From Isoetes taiwanensis (taxonomy: Eukaryota > Streptophyta > Lycopodiopsida > Isoetales > Isoetaceae), in the NCBI GenBank assembly GCA_021234155.1, contig JAJEKV010000001.1:28950417-29014416 (forward strand): a DNA stretch of 64,000 nucleotides, given 5' to 3'. The translations under genes and the position numbers were made by a program. Below, one piece after another: positions 9,229 through 18,273 of this stretch. The notes beneath the pieces were generated by a model that made no database searches, had not been told where the DNA came from, and worked only from the letters and a program-made list of their open reading frames with translations. Numbering within the stretch: the first letter of the stretch is position 1; the number at the start of each line of letters is the position of its first letter.

Positions 9229-9435
9229 TTTCTCGACTCGCGAGTCGAGAAAGCCCTAGCATCCTATCATTTCTCGTTTTTCACTGGGCTTTCTCGACTC
9301 GCGAGTCGAGAAAGCCAGGGGAACACAGAAAAGTCAAAGGATGCGGAGCTTTCTCGACTCGCGAGTCGAGAAAACCCATAGAAGTAAAAGAAAAGTAAAC
9401 ATTCAAGGGACTTTCTCGACTCGCGAGTCGAGAAA
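9229..9435. repeat. Four perfect 24-bp palindromes, TTT-CTCGACTCGCGAGTCGAG-AAA
   Basis: Identical palindromes begin at 9229, 9290, 9350 and 9412 with 36-38 bp unrelated spacers, giving a nearly regular period of about 60 bp. All four are perfect over 24 bp. They contain the sequence TCGCGA at the centre. They lie within the 2.6-kb intron of the composite gene. Confidence 0.95.
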
Positions 9436-9969
9436 CCCCGGGGCGGTAAAGAACATTCGAGATTAATGGTCGACGACTGAAAGCATCGAGCCTTCCCATC
9501 CTTTCTTCCTCGGCCTCTTTGGGCAATGTCGCTTAGTTTCTATTCTAAGTTGCATCGTTCGAAGAGGCGCGGCAAGAAAGGATTTGGGAATGAGCGGTGC
9601 TTTCAGTCTGGCCTTCACTCTCGCACCATGTTCTCTCCTCTCCCGAGGGTATTCTCGACTCGCGAGTCGAGAAAGTCCCTTGAATCTTCTCCTTGTGCTC
9701 CTCTCACTTTCTCGACTCGCGAGTCGAGAAACCCCAGGGCAATAGAGAGAACACTGGAGATTAATGGCTGAAGAGCAAAAGCATCGAGCCTTCCCAATCT
9801 TTCTTTCCCCGCCTCTTCGGGCAATGTCGCTTAGTTTATATCCTAAGTTGCATCGTTCGAAGAGGCGTGAAAGCAAAGATTTGGGAATGCGCGATGCTTT
9901 CGCTCTGGCCTGGACTCTCCTATGTTTTCTCCTCTCCTTGTGGGTATTCTCGACTCGCGAGTCGAGAAA
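9412..9969. repeat. Tandem pair of foldback units bounded by palindromes (unit about 296 bp)
   Basis: Palindromes at 9412, 9651, 9708 and 9946 bound two copies of a unit (9412 to 9708 is 296 bp, 9651 to 9946 is 295 bp). Each unit contains a long inverted repeat. In the first, 9477-9528 pairs with 9553-9606 (CTGAAAGC...GGGCAATG against CATCGTTC...GCTTTCAG). In the second the pair is about 9773-9825 with 9851-9905. The loops (CGCTTAGTTT...CTAAG) are also partly self-complementary. The copies differ at many positions, so the duplication is not recent. Confidence 0.85.
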
Positions 9970-9980
9970 CCCCCTGCATC

Positions 9981-10975
9981 CAGTGTTAAAATTTGACGGT
10001 TTTCTAATGACAGGCAAAATAATTTTATGTCTTTCGGATGACAGAAAGTTCGCAAATTCCAACTTTTCAAATGCCAGACAAAAATTTAAAATGACAGAAT
10101 CCAAGTTTTTAGTCAAAAAATATAGAAAAAATACCCATTTGTATTACTTGCATTATAACTCAAAAAAGAGTACATAATTGGATCAATTAACGAGTGGCAT
10201 TGCTCTCCTGTCTTTTGTTGTATACCAATCCTTAAAACACGCTTGCCAATCTATAGATTCAAATGGTTCATCACACAACGAGACCAACATTGTTGCATCA
10301 AGTGTCTCTAGGTTCATACGACTTCTTGTAGCACTCTTGATAGCATTTTGGCGAGAATGGAAAAGTAAGAGGAGGAGCTCACCTCATCAAGCAACTTGGC
10401 CCTGAAAATATTGCGTATACTCAAAAGAAACTCTCATGCTGCCATATTATTGGTGTACGCGCCATACTCATCAGTAGCAGGAATATGTAGGCGCCGCATA
10501 TGAAGAGAAAGATCATAAAATCTGTGCAATGGAAAGGTACATTGAGCTATAAAATGTACATTTTGAATGCACGCAATAACCCTGGACATTTCTAAAAGGT
10601 GAGCTGCATCAATTTGATGTTCAATTGGGCCTTTTGCATTTTCACCTTTCAATTTAAGCATATGTTTAGCGGCTGCAAATTTATGATCCTCTGATGTTGC
10701 ATGATCATTTAGAGCTGACAAATGCATCACTATAGATCCTTCCCTCATGTAAGTATTACATTAAATATATTATATGGATGAACTATAAGAAAAAATGACA
10801 GGCAAATCTACATTTTTAGCCTTTCAAATGACGTGTAATTTTTTTTTTTTGTCTTTCCGATGACAGGCATTTAACTATTTCATGCCCGTCATATGCAGGG
10901 CAAAAATTTTTTCTGCCCATTTTGACGGGCAAATTAGCCAAAAACGGGCATGAAAGCCGTCAAATTTTAACGCTG
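9981..10975 (-). mobile_element. Non-autonomous hAT transposon (995 bp, 8-bp TSD)
   Basis: Terminal inverted repeats CAGTGTTAAAATTTGACGG (9981-9999) and the complement of CAGCGTTAAAATTTGACGG (ending 10975) match at 18 of 19 positions. The 8-bp target-site duplication CCTGCATC flanks both sides (9973-9980 and 10976-10983). CAGYG termini and an 8-bp TSD are diagnostic of the hAT superfamily. Subterminal copies of TGTCTTTCSGATGACAG lie near both ends. The inside keeps a fragment of element protein on the minus strand (10434-10748) but far too little for a working transposase. Confidence 0.92.
10434..10748 (-). pseudogene. hAT element protein fragment (zinc-finger-proximal region)
   Basis: The 104-codon frame contains MHLSALNDHATSEDHKFAAA, then an Ala/Glu-rich helix, MSRVIACIQNVHFIAQ and a FYDLSLHMRR segment. 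The arrangement, a residue pattern around SAL-x-x-H-x-x-S-x-x-H followed by a helix and an (F/V)-x-x-x-x-FIA-type phrase, is that of the N-terminal region of ZMYM6/C17orf113-like hAT proteins, as I remember the family. It lies wholly inside the TIR-bounded element at 9981-10975. The catalytic core is absent, so the element is non-autonomous. Confidence 0.6.
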
Positions 10976-11027
10976 CCTGCATCCTCCTATTTAGTGTTTA
11001 CTTCGGGTGTTAGTAGATACTTTCAAG

Positions 11028-12659
11028 CTCTAACATTGGGACATTTACTGAATGCAGCCCGTATCCTGACCAGATCATACACGCTCGGCAACAGTGGAAA
11101 GCATTGGGTTGTCCTCAGCGTCCTAAAGAAAACAGGGCTCCCTCGGATAAGTGGAAGACCTTTGAGAAACTATGCAGATATGTTCTGCTGGAAGGCCAGG
11201 AAGATGAAGAGGGGAAGGGGAAAAGAAGAAGAGAACACCAAGAAAGGGCAGGGAGTCTCTCTCAGACCAATATGACCTCATACTTAGCACTGAGGCGGTG
11301 TGGGAGAAATGGACCGAGATATGGGCTCAATGGACAAGAGGCAAGTTGAAGGACAGCAATGGGGAATTTCCATGCAAGCCGGACCCAAAGTTGTTCGACA
11401 GGCAATTTATGAAAAGGATACAGGGCCTGACCGACAAGGAAACGCTTGATCTACAGGGCAGAATCCTGGATGGAACAATCCTGCTAAGGAAAAGTAGAAG
11501 CTCAAAAATGCAGGATGCAAAGGATTATGCCACACTCCTAAAGAGACGGCGTGCGTTGGAAGAAGGCATCACGGAGTTCTGCAATGTTGCTTCCAATGAA
11601 TACCATGACTTTGATTATTACAAGGAAAAGGCTGCCCTTGACGAGGAAGACATGAAGGAATTGAACCGTCTATGTCAACCCTACATCAACACCAAGCTAA
11701 AGCGTAACGTCAAAACCCTTCCCTTCCCTGAACGTGCTATGGCAATTCTGAAGAGGAAGCTTGGATTCGGGGTGGTCCCATTTAAGGCCAATGATAGCTT
11801 CCCCCCATTCCTGGTAACATTGGGACACAAGGGATTTGGTGGTCTGGAACTGGCACCTGGGCCCGTGGCACTATTTGCCATCAATATGATTAAAGACCCC
11901 ACCCTTTTTTATGAGAAAGCTGACATAGAGCAGTGGTACAAGACGTGTCTGGACATGACCGATTTGGATACTTTCAGTTTCCTTGTCTTTTGCATGCCGG
12001 GCAATCAGACAACTGCTGTCTCCCAATGGGCAACTGATATTAACTTCACCAACAAGATCTTGTACTCCATATACGAGCTTGAACATGAGTGTAGACTTGG
12101 CTTGCCGAAGGCACCAAGCTTTGCCAATATAGTTTTGGTTTTGGTTTCAAGATCGGCTATAGACCTGGACAAGTGGTGGTCTAGCGAACATCATTATCTC
12201 GACAGGTTCATGATTTCTCAAGAGCAGATGGAACCCTGGAAGGGCGGCAGATTTATGGAGGATGTGCCATCGATGGACAAAGTCAGCAATGATGGTGCGA
12301 CAGGTCCTATACATAGAATTCCTATCCGGCCAAGGGTTATCAAGTACTTCATAACCAGCTTGGTCGAGGAAGATCAAATTGTATGCGAGTGGTACATGAA
12401 TGGACTGTTCTCTCAGGGGGCTATGCTGTATGGAATGAAACCTATATCCGTGGTTGGAAATAAGGACATGGTTGAAACCATTCGGTCATACCTGGATCTG
12501 CTTCATGAGCATTTCAAAGGGAGGAAGACAAATGGAAGCGGTGAGGGGCGGCGATGGCGAAGACAAACCGAGGCGAGGGAGAGAAACTTGACCGGAGACG
12601 AGAATCTCGAAGGTTTAGACCGAATCTTTGGAACAAATTCTTGAGAATCTGAAATTGAG
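11028..12659 (+). CDS. Methyltransferase-like exon of the composite gene
   Basis: From the acceptor at 11027 the frame reads PYPDQIIHARQQWKALG and KWKTFEKLCRYVLLEG, shifts once in the A/G-rich stretch near 11210-11260, and runs open as YDLILSTEAVWEKWTEIW and onward to 12644. The last 90 residues contain IRPRVIKYFITSLVEED, then QIVCEWYMNGLFSQGAMLYG and VVGNKDMVE. This order (Pro plus a short helix, acidic loop, beta strand, Gly-containing turn, A-x-x-x-G) resembles the motif X to motif I region of amino-DNA methyltransferases of the N4/N6 beta class. The usual D-P-F-x-G-S-G is replaced by E-W-Y-M-N-G, and I see no clear DPPY, so it is probably catalytically dead or very divergent. A one-base shift near 12615 leads to SLEQILENLKLR and the donor TTGAG|GTGAGT at 12659. 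Confidence 0.5.
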
Positions 12660-12773
12660 GTGAGTTCACTTTGCTGCATGTGTTTTCTCGACTCGCGAGT
12701 CGAGAAACCTTTCCATTCTTGACTCGCGAGTCGAGAAAACTCGTTTCCTATCTGACATCTCTCATCATTTCAG
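12660..12773 (+). other. 114-bp intron containing two palindromes
   Basis: Donor TTGAG|GTGAGT and acceptor CATCATTTCAG|GAACATC are both canonical. Two copies of the palindrome occupy 12684-12707 and 12715-12738, so 48 of 114 bases are palindrome. The first is a perfect 24-mer, the second has one base changed (ATTCTTGACTCG on its left arm). Confidence 0.75.
12684..12738. repeat. Palindrome pair in the short intron
   Basis: Core CTCGACTCGCGAGTCGAG at 12684-12707 with TTT/AAA ends, and a one-mismatch copy at 12715-12738. The spacer is 7 bp. Same family as at 4.5-6 kb and 9.2-10 kb. Confidence 0.95.
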
Positions 12774-13626
12774 GAACATCGAACGCAACGACTCCGGATC
12801 ATTGTCAATATCTAGTGGCGGTTCACGTCGTGAGGACACCTTTATACACCCCAAAGACAATCAAGACACTGCGGACAGCCAGAAAGGACCTGAAAAATTA
12901 ATGATCCCGCATATGGATCCCGACGAACCGGAAATATGGTCAGAGGCAAACTCAACCGGGATCCAAATGGTCCCACCAAGCTTGTAATATTTGACGTCAA
13001 TGGAGTATTAGCTGCAGTATACCACGATAAAGACGTCCCTGAGCTTAACACCTCGCAGATCCCGACGAAAACAGAGCATAAAATCGTGTATCCGAGGCCT
13101 AGAGCAAAGGAAATTGTTGAATGGTGCCCGAACGGGATTGAAGTGGCCATATGGTCTTGTATGGCAAAGAAAAAATATTGTCAATGTTCTTGGTGTTCTC
13201 GGCCTTCCAGTTTTGAAGTTCAAGTTTGTTTGGGGAAGCGAAAAGGTCGAAAGCATGTGTCGATCTCGATCCGACCATCACAAAGGGGAAGCATATTATG
13301 GTGAAAAAGGGCCGATGGGTTTATGAACAATTCCCCTGACTTTGGGAAACACAACACCCGATCATAGACGACTCAGCCTACAAGTGCTATCATAACTTCA
13401 TGAGAATACAATCATTGCTAAGACTTATCGACCGTAAGAGTATGAGATGGATAGGTGGTTGTCTTTTTCGGACTTTGTCCCTGTCTTGGCGGAATCCCTC
13501 TTTGCCATTCTTGTGGCCGATGTGATTAGCAACTATCCAGAGCCTCAAGGAACCCGATCCGATCCGAGAGCCGCGATCATCATGAAAGCTATGGACGACA
13601 AATATTTTGGTGATCAAGAAGAGTGA
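12774..13626 (+). CDS. FCP1/NIF-type HAD phosphatase-like segment
   Basis: A linker (12774-12935) leads, after a frame change, into KLVIFDVNGVLAAVYHDKD and YPRPRAKEIVEWCPNG, then VAIWSCMAKK. This matches the start of FCP1-homology domains (D-x-D/N-G-x-L, Y-x-R-P, W-S-x). A six-A run (13170-13175) breaks the frame, after which NVLGVLGLPVLKFKFVWGSE continues the domain, and PIIDDSAYKCYHN (13358-13396) carries the conserved DDS-x-Y-K motif. The last part (DRWLSFSDFVPVLAE...) ends at TGA 13624-13626. The catalytic signature reads D-V-N, with Asn in the second position, as in some plant members. It follows the methyltransferase-like exon through a canonical 114-bp intron, so I regard the two as one transcription unit, damaged or with indel errors. 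Confidence 0.6.
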
Positions 13627-13731
13627 CCTCTGCTTTCAGATAGTCAAAATTGTGTGAATATTGTAAAGAAACGTGAAGAAATGTACTATATTTTGTAATG
13701 AATATACATGTATATTGAGTTTTTATTTGGC

Positions 13732-13881
13732 TTTCTCGACTCATGAGTCGAAAAAGGCATGCTTGTCTGATGATGAAACCATTTGTATGTTTGTTTGTGT
13801 GGCTGGATGCAGCCATAATCTATTACGATATTGGTTGTATATTGGGTTTCCTGGGCCTTTCTCGACTCGCGAGTCGAGAAA
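13732..13881. repeat. Two palindromes downstream of the composite gene
   Basis: A variant with ATG at the centre (CTCGACTCATGAGTCGA, 13732-13755) and a perfect 24-bp copy at 13858-13881. They lie 100-250 bp beyond the stop codon of the phosphatase-like segment, in its probable 3' UTR or flank. A single half-site, TTCTCGACTC, occurs at 14630. Confidence 0.9.
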
Positions 13882-14012
13882 GACACTACTCTTCACGTGA
13901 TTGGATGCACTTATATGGAATGAATGCTCTATTGTAATTTGATTTCACCATTCTTTTCTTCCTTTTGACTAATGGCACCGTAATTGTTAATCATAGACTC
14001 TCCTTGCTCCAG

Positions 14013-14526
14013 GTGGTTCGAGCATCCGACACCGGCCACGAGATCCCGCCGGGCATCACAGAGAATGCTCCAGGCGGCACAGATCCCGCTCAAGGCGGCA
14101 GAGATACCGCTCAAGGCGGCAGAGATACCGTTCTGGCACAGATCCCGCTCATGCTACACTCTTGCTAAGGTTGCTCGTGAATGCAGATGCTATGCACACG
14201 CTCGGGATGAAGAAGATGGGAAGAAATTTGAGACAGTCCAGAAAGCTCATAGCATCTTGCAAGCATTGCATAACATCCACGGAGGTTGGGGAAGGAGCAT
14301 ATTCGATGATAAGCTGCGGGAGGAGAGTGGAGAAGTCGGGTGGACAGGTCAGCCGGTGGCTCTAGAGGCACCTCCTCGTGAGGCATTCCACACTCTTCAG
14401 GTAGCCCCCAAGGCTTACAGTCGGCGTGAAGAAGCGCCGCAAGTTAATCCCCTAAGGTGGACCACCTATCACGATGATGTAACTGTAGTGACAGCAAGAC
14501 CGCCATGGTCTCTGCGTCCGATGTAA
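14013..14526 (+). CDS. Probable terminal exon of unknown function
   Basis: A strong acceptor (CTCTCCTTGCTCCAG|GTGG) precedes an open frame of about 170 codons ending in TAA at 14524-14526, with an AATAAA-like motif about 27 bp further on (14551). The protein contains a short Ala/Lys repeat coded by a 21-bp tandem repeat, then a mixed segment (CYAHARDEEDGKKFETVQKA, GGWGRSIFDDKLREE) and ends VTVVTARPPWSLRPM. I recognise no family. It may belong to the gene ending at 13626 through alternative splicing, or be a remnant of another gene. Confidence 0.35.
14072..14134. repeat. 21-bp tandem repeat, three units
   Basis: Units AGGCGGCACAGATCCCGCTC, AGGCGGCAGAGATACCGCTC and a third copy follow one another with period 21. 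The period is a multiple of three and keeps the frame of the exon at 14013-14526, giving a repeated LKAAEIP peptide. Confidence 0.85.
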
Positions 14527-15125
14527 AATACATTGTACCTATTCAATTTATTAATAAAAATTCTTTTTCAAATACAGCTTTGGTTTCAATCTTTAATGAA
14601 TTTCCTTTGTTTTAGTTGCATTGTTCTTGTTCTCGACTCTCTATCCAGGGAAAACTGGGAGAAAGCTTGGATGCACAATAACAGACAAAAATTCGAATTG
14701 AGGATAGTTTTCGGGTCGGGGTGCTCCTTTTCGTGTAAATTAACAGGGTTCCGAAAAAAAGTGGGAATGGAATGAGTCCCACTTTAATTAAATACGACAT
14801 ATGAATGTTACTGCCATGAAGCTTGCCCTGCTCAGGATTGATCTTTTGTGGAATAGTAAAGAACCAAAACTTACACTTGCATTCAAAACTTACACTTGCA
14901 TTTTGCAGTTTTGAATAGGTTGTGCTGCTCATGCAAGATGCCACTGTTGCAGTAGCATCTGTATCGTCTGACTTAATAGAAGAAACTTCGTGGAAGAGGC
15001 ATTCCGAACCCATCAAACCCCATACAAGCAACCCCATCCTCTTCTTCCTGTGCATCTTCTTCTTGTGCTATTAGCCATGGTTGGAAAGGGAAATGCGACA
15101 AGGAAGAGGGGATGAAAAAAAGGTA
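14527..15125. other. Intergenic stretch
   Basis: AT-rich sequence with one short tandem duplication (AAACTTACACTTGCATT, about 14869 and 14886). A minus-strand frame across 14612-15055 has no recognisable domain. I see no gene. Confidence 0.3.
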
Positions 15126-15831
15126 GGGAAATTTACTTAAATAACCTTAATTGTTGACTTAATTCCCAAAAAACCCTTTGTATTTTTGAAATTCCCAAAA
15201 TGCCCTTAATTCTTAAGTATTTTCCCAAATAATCCCTTGTAATTTAAAAATCACCAAAAAGCACGTATTTACAATAGAGGATCATTTTCTAAGAGGAAGT
15301 GGTTCTTACAGATGACAATAATTTGGAAAATAAATTTCAAAAATCATTATGACAAAAATATGCAACAGAAATGTCAAATAGAATTTCTGCAACTGCCTTC
15401 ATTATGCCTGACATTACCACTATGTGTGCACTTGTACATACGCTTTTTTCAATCTCTGCCTTCTGTCCTATCCCGTTTTCTTTTAGAACTACCAGGAGGA
15501 TGACATGTTGCAGGAGGTAGCTATTCATTATTTTCAAGAAATTCAATATTTGGAGGATAGATACGGACATCATGTAAATAGCAAAATGAGCTCTACAAGT
15601 AACATGTATGGGTATAAATCAGCTTCTGCACAAGAAGCCCACAAAGCTTCCCCTTCAATACGATTTTTATAAAAGCATTAGAAGCCTTATCTCTAGCTTT
15701 TGGTGATTTTTAAATTACAAGGGGCTATTTTGGAAAATACTTAAGAATTAAGAGCATTTTGGGAATTTCATAAATACGAAGGGCTTTTTGGGAATTACGT
15801 CAACAATTAAGGTTATTTTGGTAAATTTCCC
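15126..15831. mobile_element. MITE with 130-bp terminal inverted repeats (706 bp)
   Basis: 15126-15255 and 15702-15831 are inverted copies of each other with only scattered mismatches (outer ends GGGAAATTTAC and GTAAATTTCCC; inner ends ATCACC and GGTGAT). Both arms carry AT-rich phrases such as CCTTAATTGTTGAC and CTTAAGAATTAAG. There is no coding sequence. Long TIRs without a transposase suggest a MULE-related foldback element. The flanks are A-rich and I could not define a target-site duplication. Confidence 0.88.
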
Positions 15832-16967
15832 AAAAAACCACGTAGCATACACGTGGCATAGCTAGAACTGCACGAAATCGTGCATCTTGGGTTAGGCAAC
15901 CGTGCTAAATATAAATTCCATGAAAAATATAAATTCTAATGCTAAATAGGGCTCCTTAATTGCATGTGCCCATAGCTAATTATACACAGAAGACTCTTTG
16001 CAATGACCAAGTTAAACTGCAATTGCAATGACCAAGTTCAACTGCAATGAAGAGTTTAGCGCTTCATTATTTCTGAAAATGCATAGAGATGTTTCCTAGT
16101 TTGGAAGAATAAGTTAGATCATAGTCGTTATTTTACTCTTTGTCTCGTCCCTCTCAATTTAAGTAGTTGAAGAATTTAGATCTGATAGGCTGGTTTTTTT
16201 TTTCCATAGGTCAGTAATCTTAGGGAAATTGGTGGCACTTAACATGCATAACATAGGTGTAACGACTGTCATCTGAGACAAATAGGATGAGAATATCATG
16301 GTAGCAAAAAAAATGAGGAGCTTTTATGCCTGATTGGCGATAAGGCAGTGATCCGATTGTGCAGATCAATAGCCTACAATGATTTTTTATTCCACAAAGA
16401 TATGCATCAGACGATTTCTAGATGTTTATGGGAGCTCTGTGGAGTCGATGTACATAGCTCTGGTGCAAAAATCGGATTCCCCTGTTATGGATCCTGACTT
16501 TTCATTCAAGAAGGCCTTGCATAAATCTTATATACAGTTATGAATGCACCCTATGCTATAAAGGGCTAATGCTGGTTTTGGTCGTGCTTCAGGCTTAAAC
16601 CAATACCGACTGCTATAATTCAAATAAGATATGATACAGGATTTTGTGCTTTATCAAAATATTGTGGCTGCTCAAGCCTCTGCTAAAAACAGGGATGCTT
16701 ACATGGCTTGTTTTTGTATCAAAAACTGCGTTGTTGATTTATGGTAGAAACCAGGAAGTATTGCCAGCTTAAATGGACTTCTTACCTTAAAACAACTTAT
16801 GCAAGTTCAAAAGGATGTGGCGTAAAACCAATTCTAATAGATCTGTGAAAAAATCTTCGATAATCCAGATCAGAACACTGCCAGCATAAATGCTAGGGGA
16901 AATCGAATATATACCTTTGACAATCTAACTCATAACACCTCACCAGCATCCAATCCTTTACTACAAA
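15832..16967. other. Gene-free AT-rich stretch
   Basis: No open frame of note and no protein similarity seen. A short local duplication (CTGCAATTGCAATGACCAAGTT and a variant, about 16017-16050) is present. It separates the MITE from the PPR pseudogene. Confidence 0.35.
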
Positions 16968-18273
16968 TCAGTGATTATAACTGAAAACTTCTAAGGTATT
17001 CAGGACTCTTGAAGCGCCGATATGGATTCTAAAACTTTTTGCAAATGTTTCTAGTGCACTTCCCACCACAACATCATTTTCAAGGACATTGTCAATGATT
17101 TGTTCATGGATGCATCTTTCCTGCTGTATCAAACAAATGTCACCACAAGCTTTTAAAATTCTTGAGAATGTGAATTTATCTGGCTGCATCTGCATCCCTC
17201 GCATGTTCTGATAATACTCGAGAGCAAGAATGCTTTTGCCATGCTGGGAATATCCAACAATGATTGCACTTCATGGTACCAGATCTTGGCTTGATAATTT
17301 CTCAAAAGTCCCATGTGCTTTCTCAAGATTCCCACATTTGGCGTACATACCAACAAGTGTGCTTCTTACAACAATATCAGATTGCAGGTCATACCCTATA
17401 ATTTGTTCATGAATGCACCTGCCCTCTATAGTGTTTATGCTGCTACGTGCCTTTATGGCACTTAGGAAGGTCACCTGTTAGGCACTCGTATAGCATGTCC
17501 TCAAGATATAGTAGTGCAAGGTATCAATCATTGTGTTCAGCAAATGCTGCATTCATCGCATTCTAGGTTAACACATTTCGCATAGGTAGTCTGCTGAAAA
17601 CTTCATCTGCCTCCTCTAAACTACCAGCTGCATATATCAATAGTTGTATTTCCAATAATGATGCCTGATTGAAGCCCATTTTCAATAATATGCTCATGGA
17701 TATACCTGCCCTGATCCAAGGCACATGTGCTAACATATGCTTTTAAGATGCTGGAAAATGTTAACTTGTCCGACTTTATGCCTAGGTGCCCCATACCCGT
17801 ATAGCATTCTACAGCTAGAAGGGCCATGCTGAACATATCCTGCAAGCGTGGCATTCCATGAGACCACATCATGAGTCTGAAATTTATCAAAAACTCTTCA
17901 CGCCTCATGTAAGCTTCTCCTATCAAATAACGGATGAGCCTGCCATTCTCTTTAGCATTAATCCTGTTACATGCTTTCAAGATGCATGAGAACATGAACA
18001 TGTCTGGTTTTGTACTTTCAAGCTGCATTTTCCCATATAATTGGAGCTTCAATAATTGCATTCCATGTATAGGTTTTTCTCAGAAAGCTTGTCAAATGCT
18101 TGCACTGCTTCAATTAAGCTACCACAAGATGCAAACATACGAATGATGTAGTCACTGAGAATAGAGTCAATCCCACAATCTGATATCAATGATTGCAGTC
18201 GCCTAACTAGTTGCAGGTCATGTTCTTTAGAGCATTCATGCAGCAGACGACAAGCAAAGCTCCTTGGACACAA
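16968..18273 (-). pseudogene. Pentatricopeptide repeat (PPR) gene remnant
   Basis: Read on the minus strand, PPR units follow one another but in changing frames. The order is LVRRLQSLISDCGIDS and YIIRMFASCGSLIEA (18273-18049); PDMFMFSCILKACN, a damaged unit, then SDKLTFSSILKA and ALDQGRYIHEHIIENGL (18061-17621); INTIEGRCIHEQIIGYDL and LVGMYAKCGNLEKAHGTF (17474-17271); and PDKFTFSRILKACG (17204 onward). These are typical P/L/S-type units of plant organelle RNA-processing proteins. At least four frame changes and the absence of a C-terminal E/DYW region mark it as a pseudogene. No introns are needed, as is usual for plant PPR genes. Confidence 0.9.

Larger units (their letters stand above)
8450..11027 (+). 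other. 2.6-kb intron of the composite gene
   Basis: Donor ATAAG|GTAAAG at 8449/8450 and acceptor TACTTTCAAG|CTCTAAC at 11027/11028 join the ParB-like exon in frame (phase 2) to SNIGTFTECSPYPDQIIHA. Almost the whole intron is accounted for by a non-autonomous element (8468-9214), a palindrome/foldback cluster (9229-9969) and a hAT element (9981-10975). The intron before these insertions would have been very short. The acceptor is chosen because it restores the frame; alternative AGs a few bases upstream do not. Confidence 0.5.

Noticed and set aside
9229-9435. CRISPR-like array (24-bp repeats, 36-38 bp spacers, period about 60)
   Set aside because: The spacing is superficially similar, but there are only four units, the repeats are fully palindromic and occur also alone and in introns, and the surroundings are eukaryotic. 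No cas genes are present.
9463-10116. Long minus-strand open frame with repeated SRLASRES and FLDSRVE words
   Set aside because: The palindrome has no stop codon in any of the six frames, so strings of palindromes open long frames. The repeated words are just its translations. The frame also crosses the border of the hAT element.
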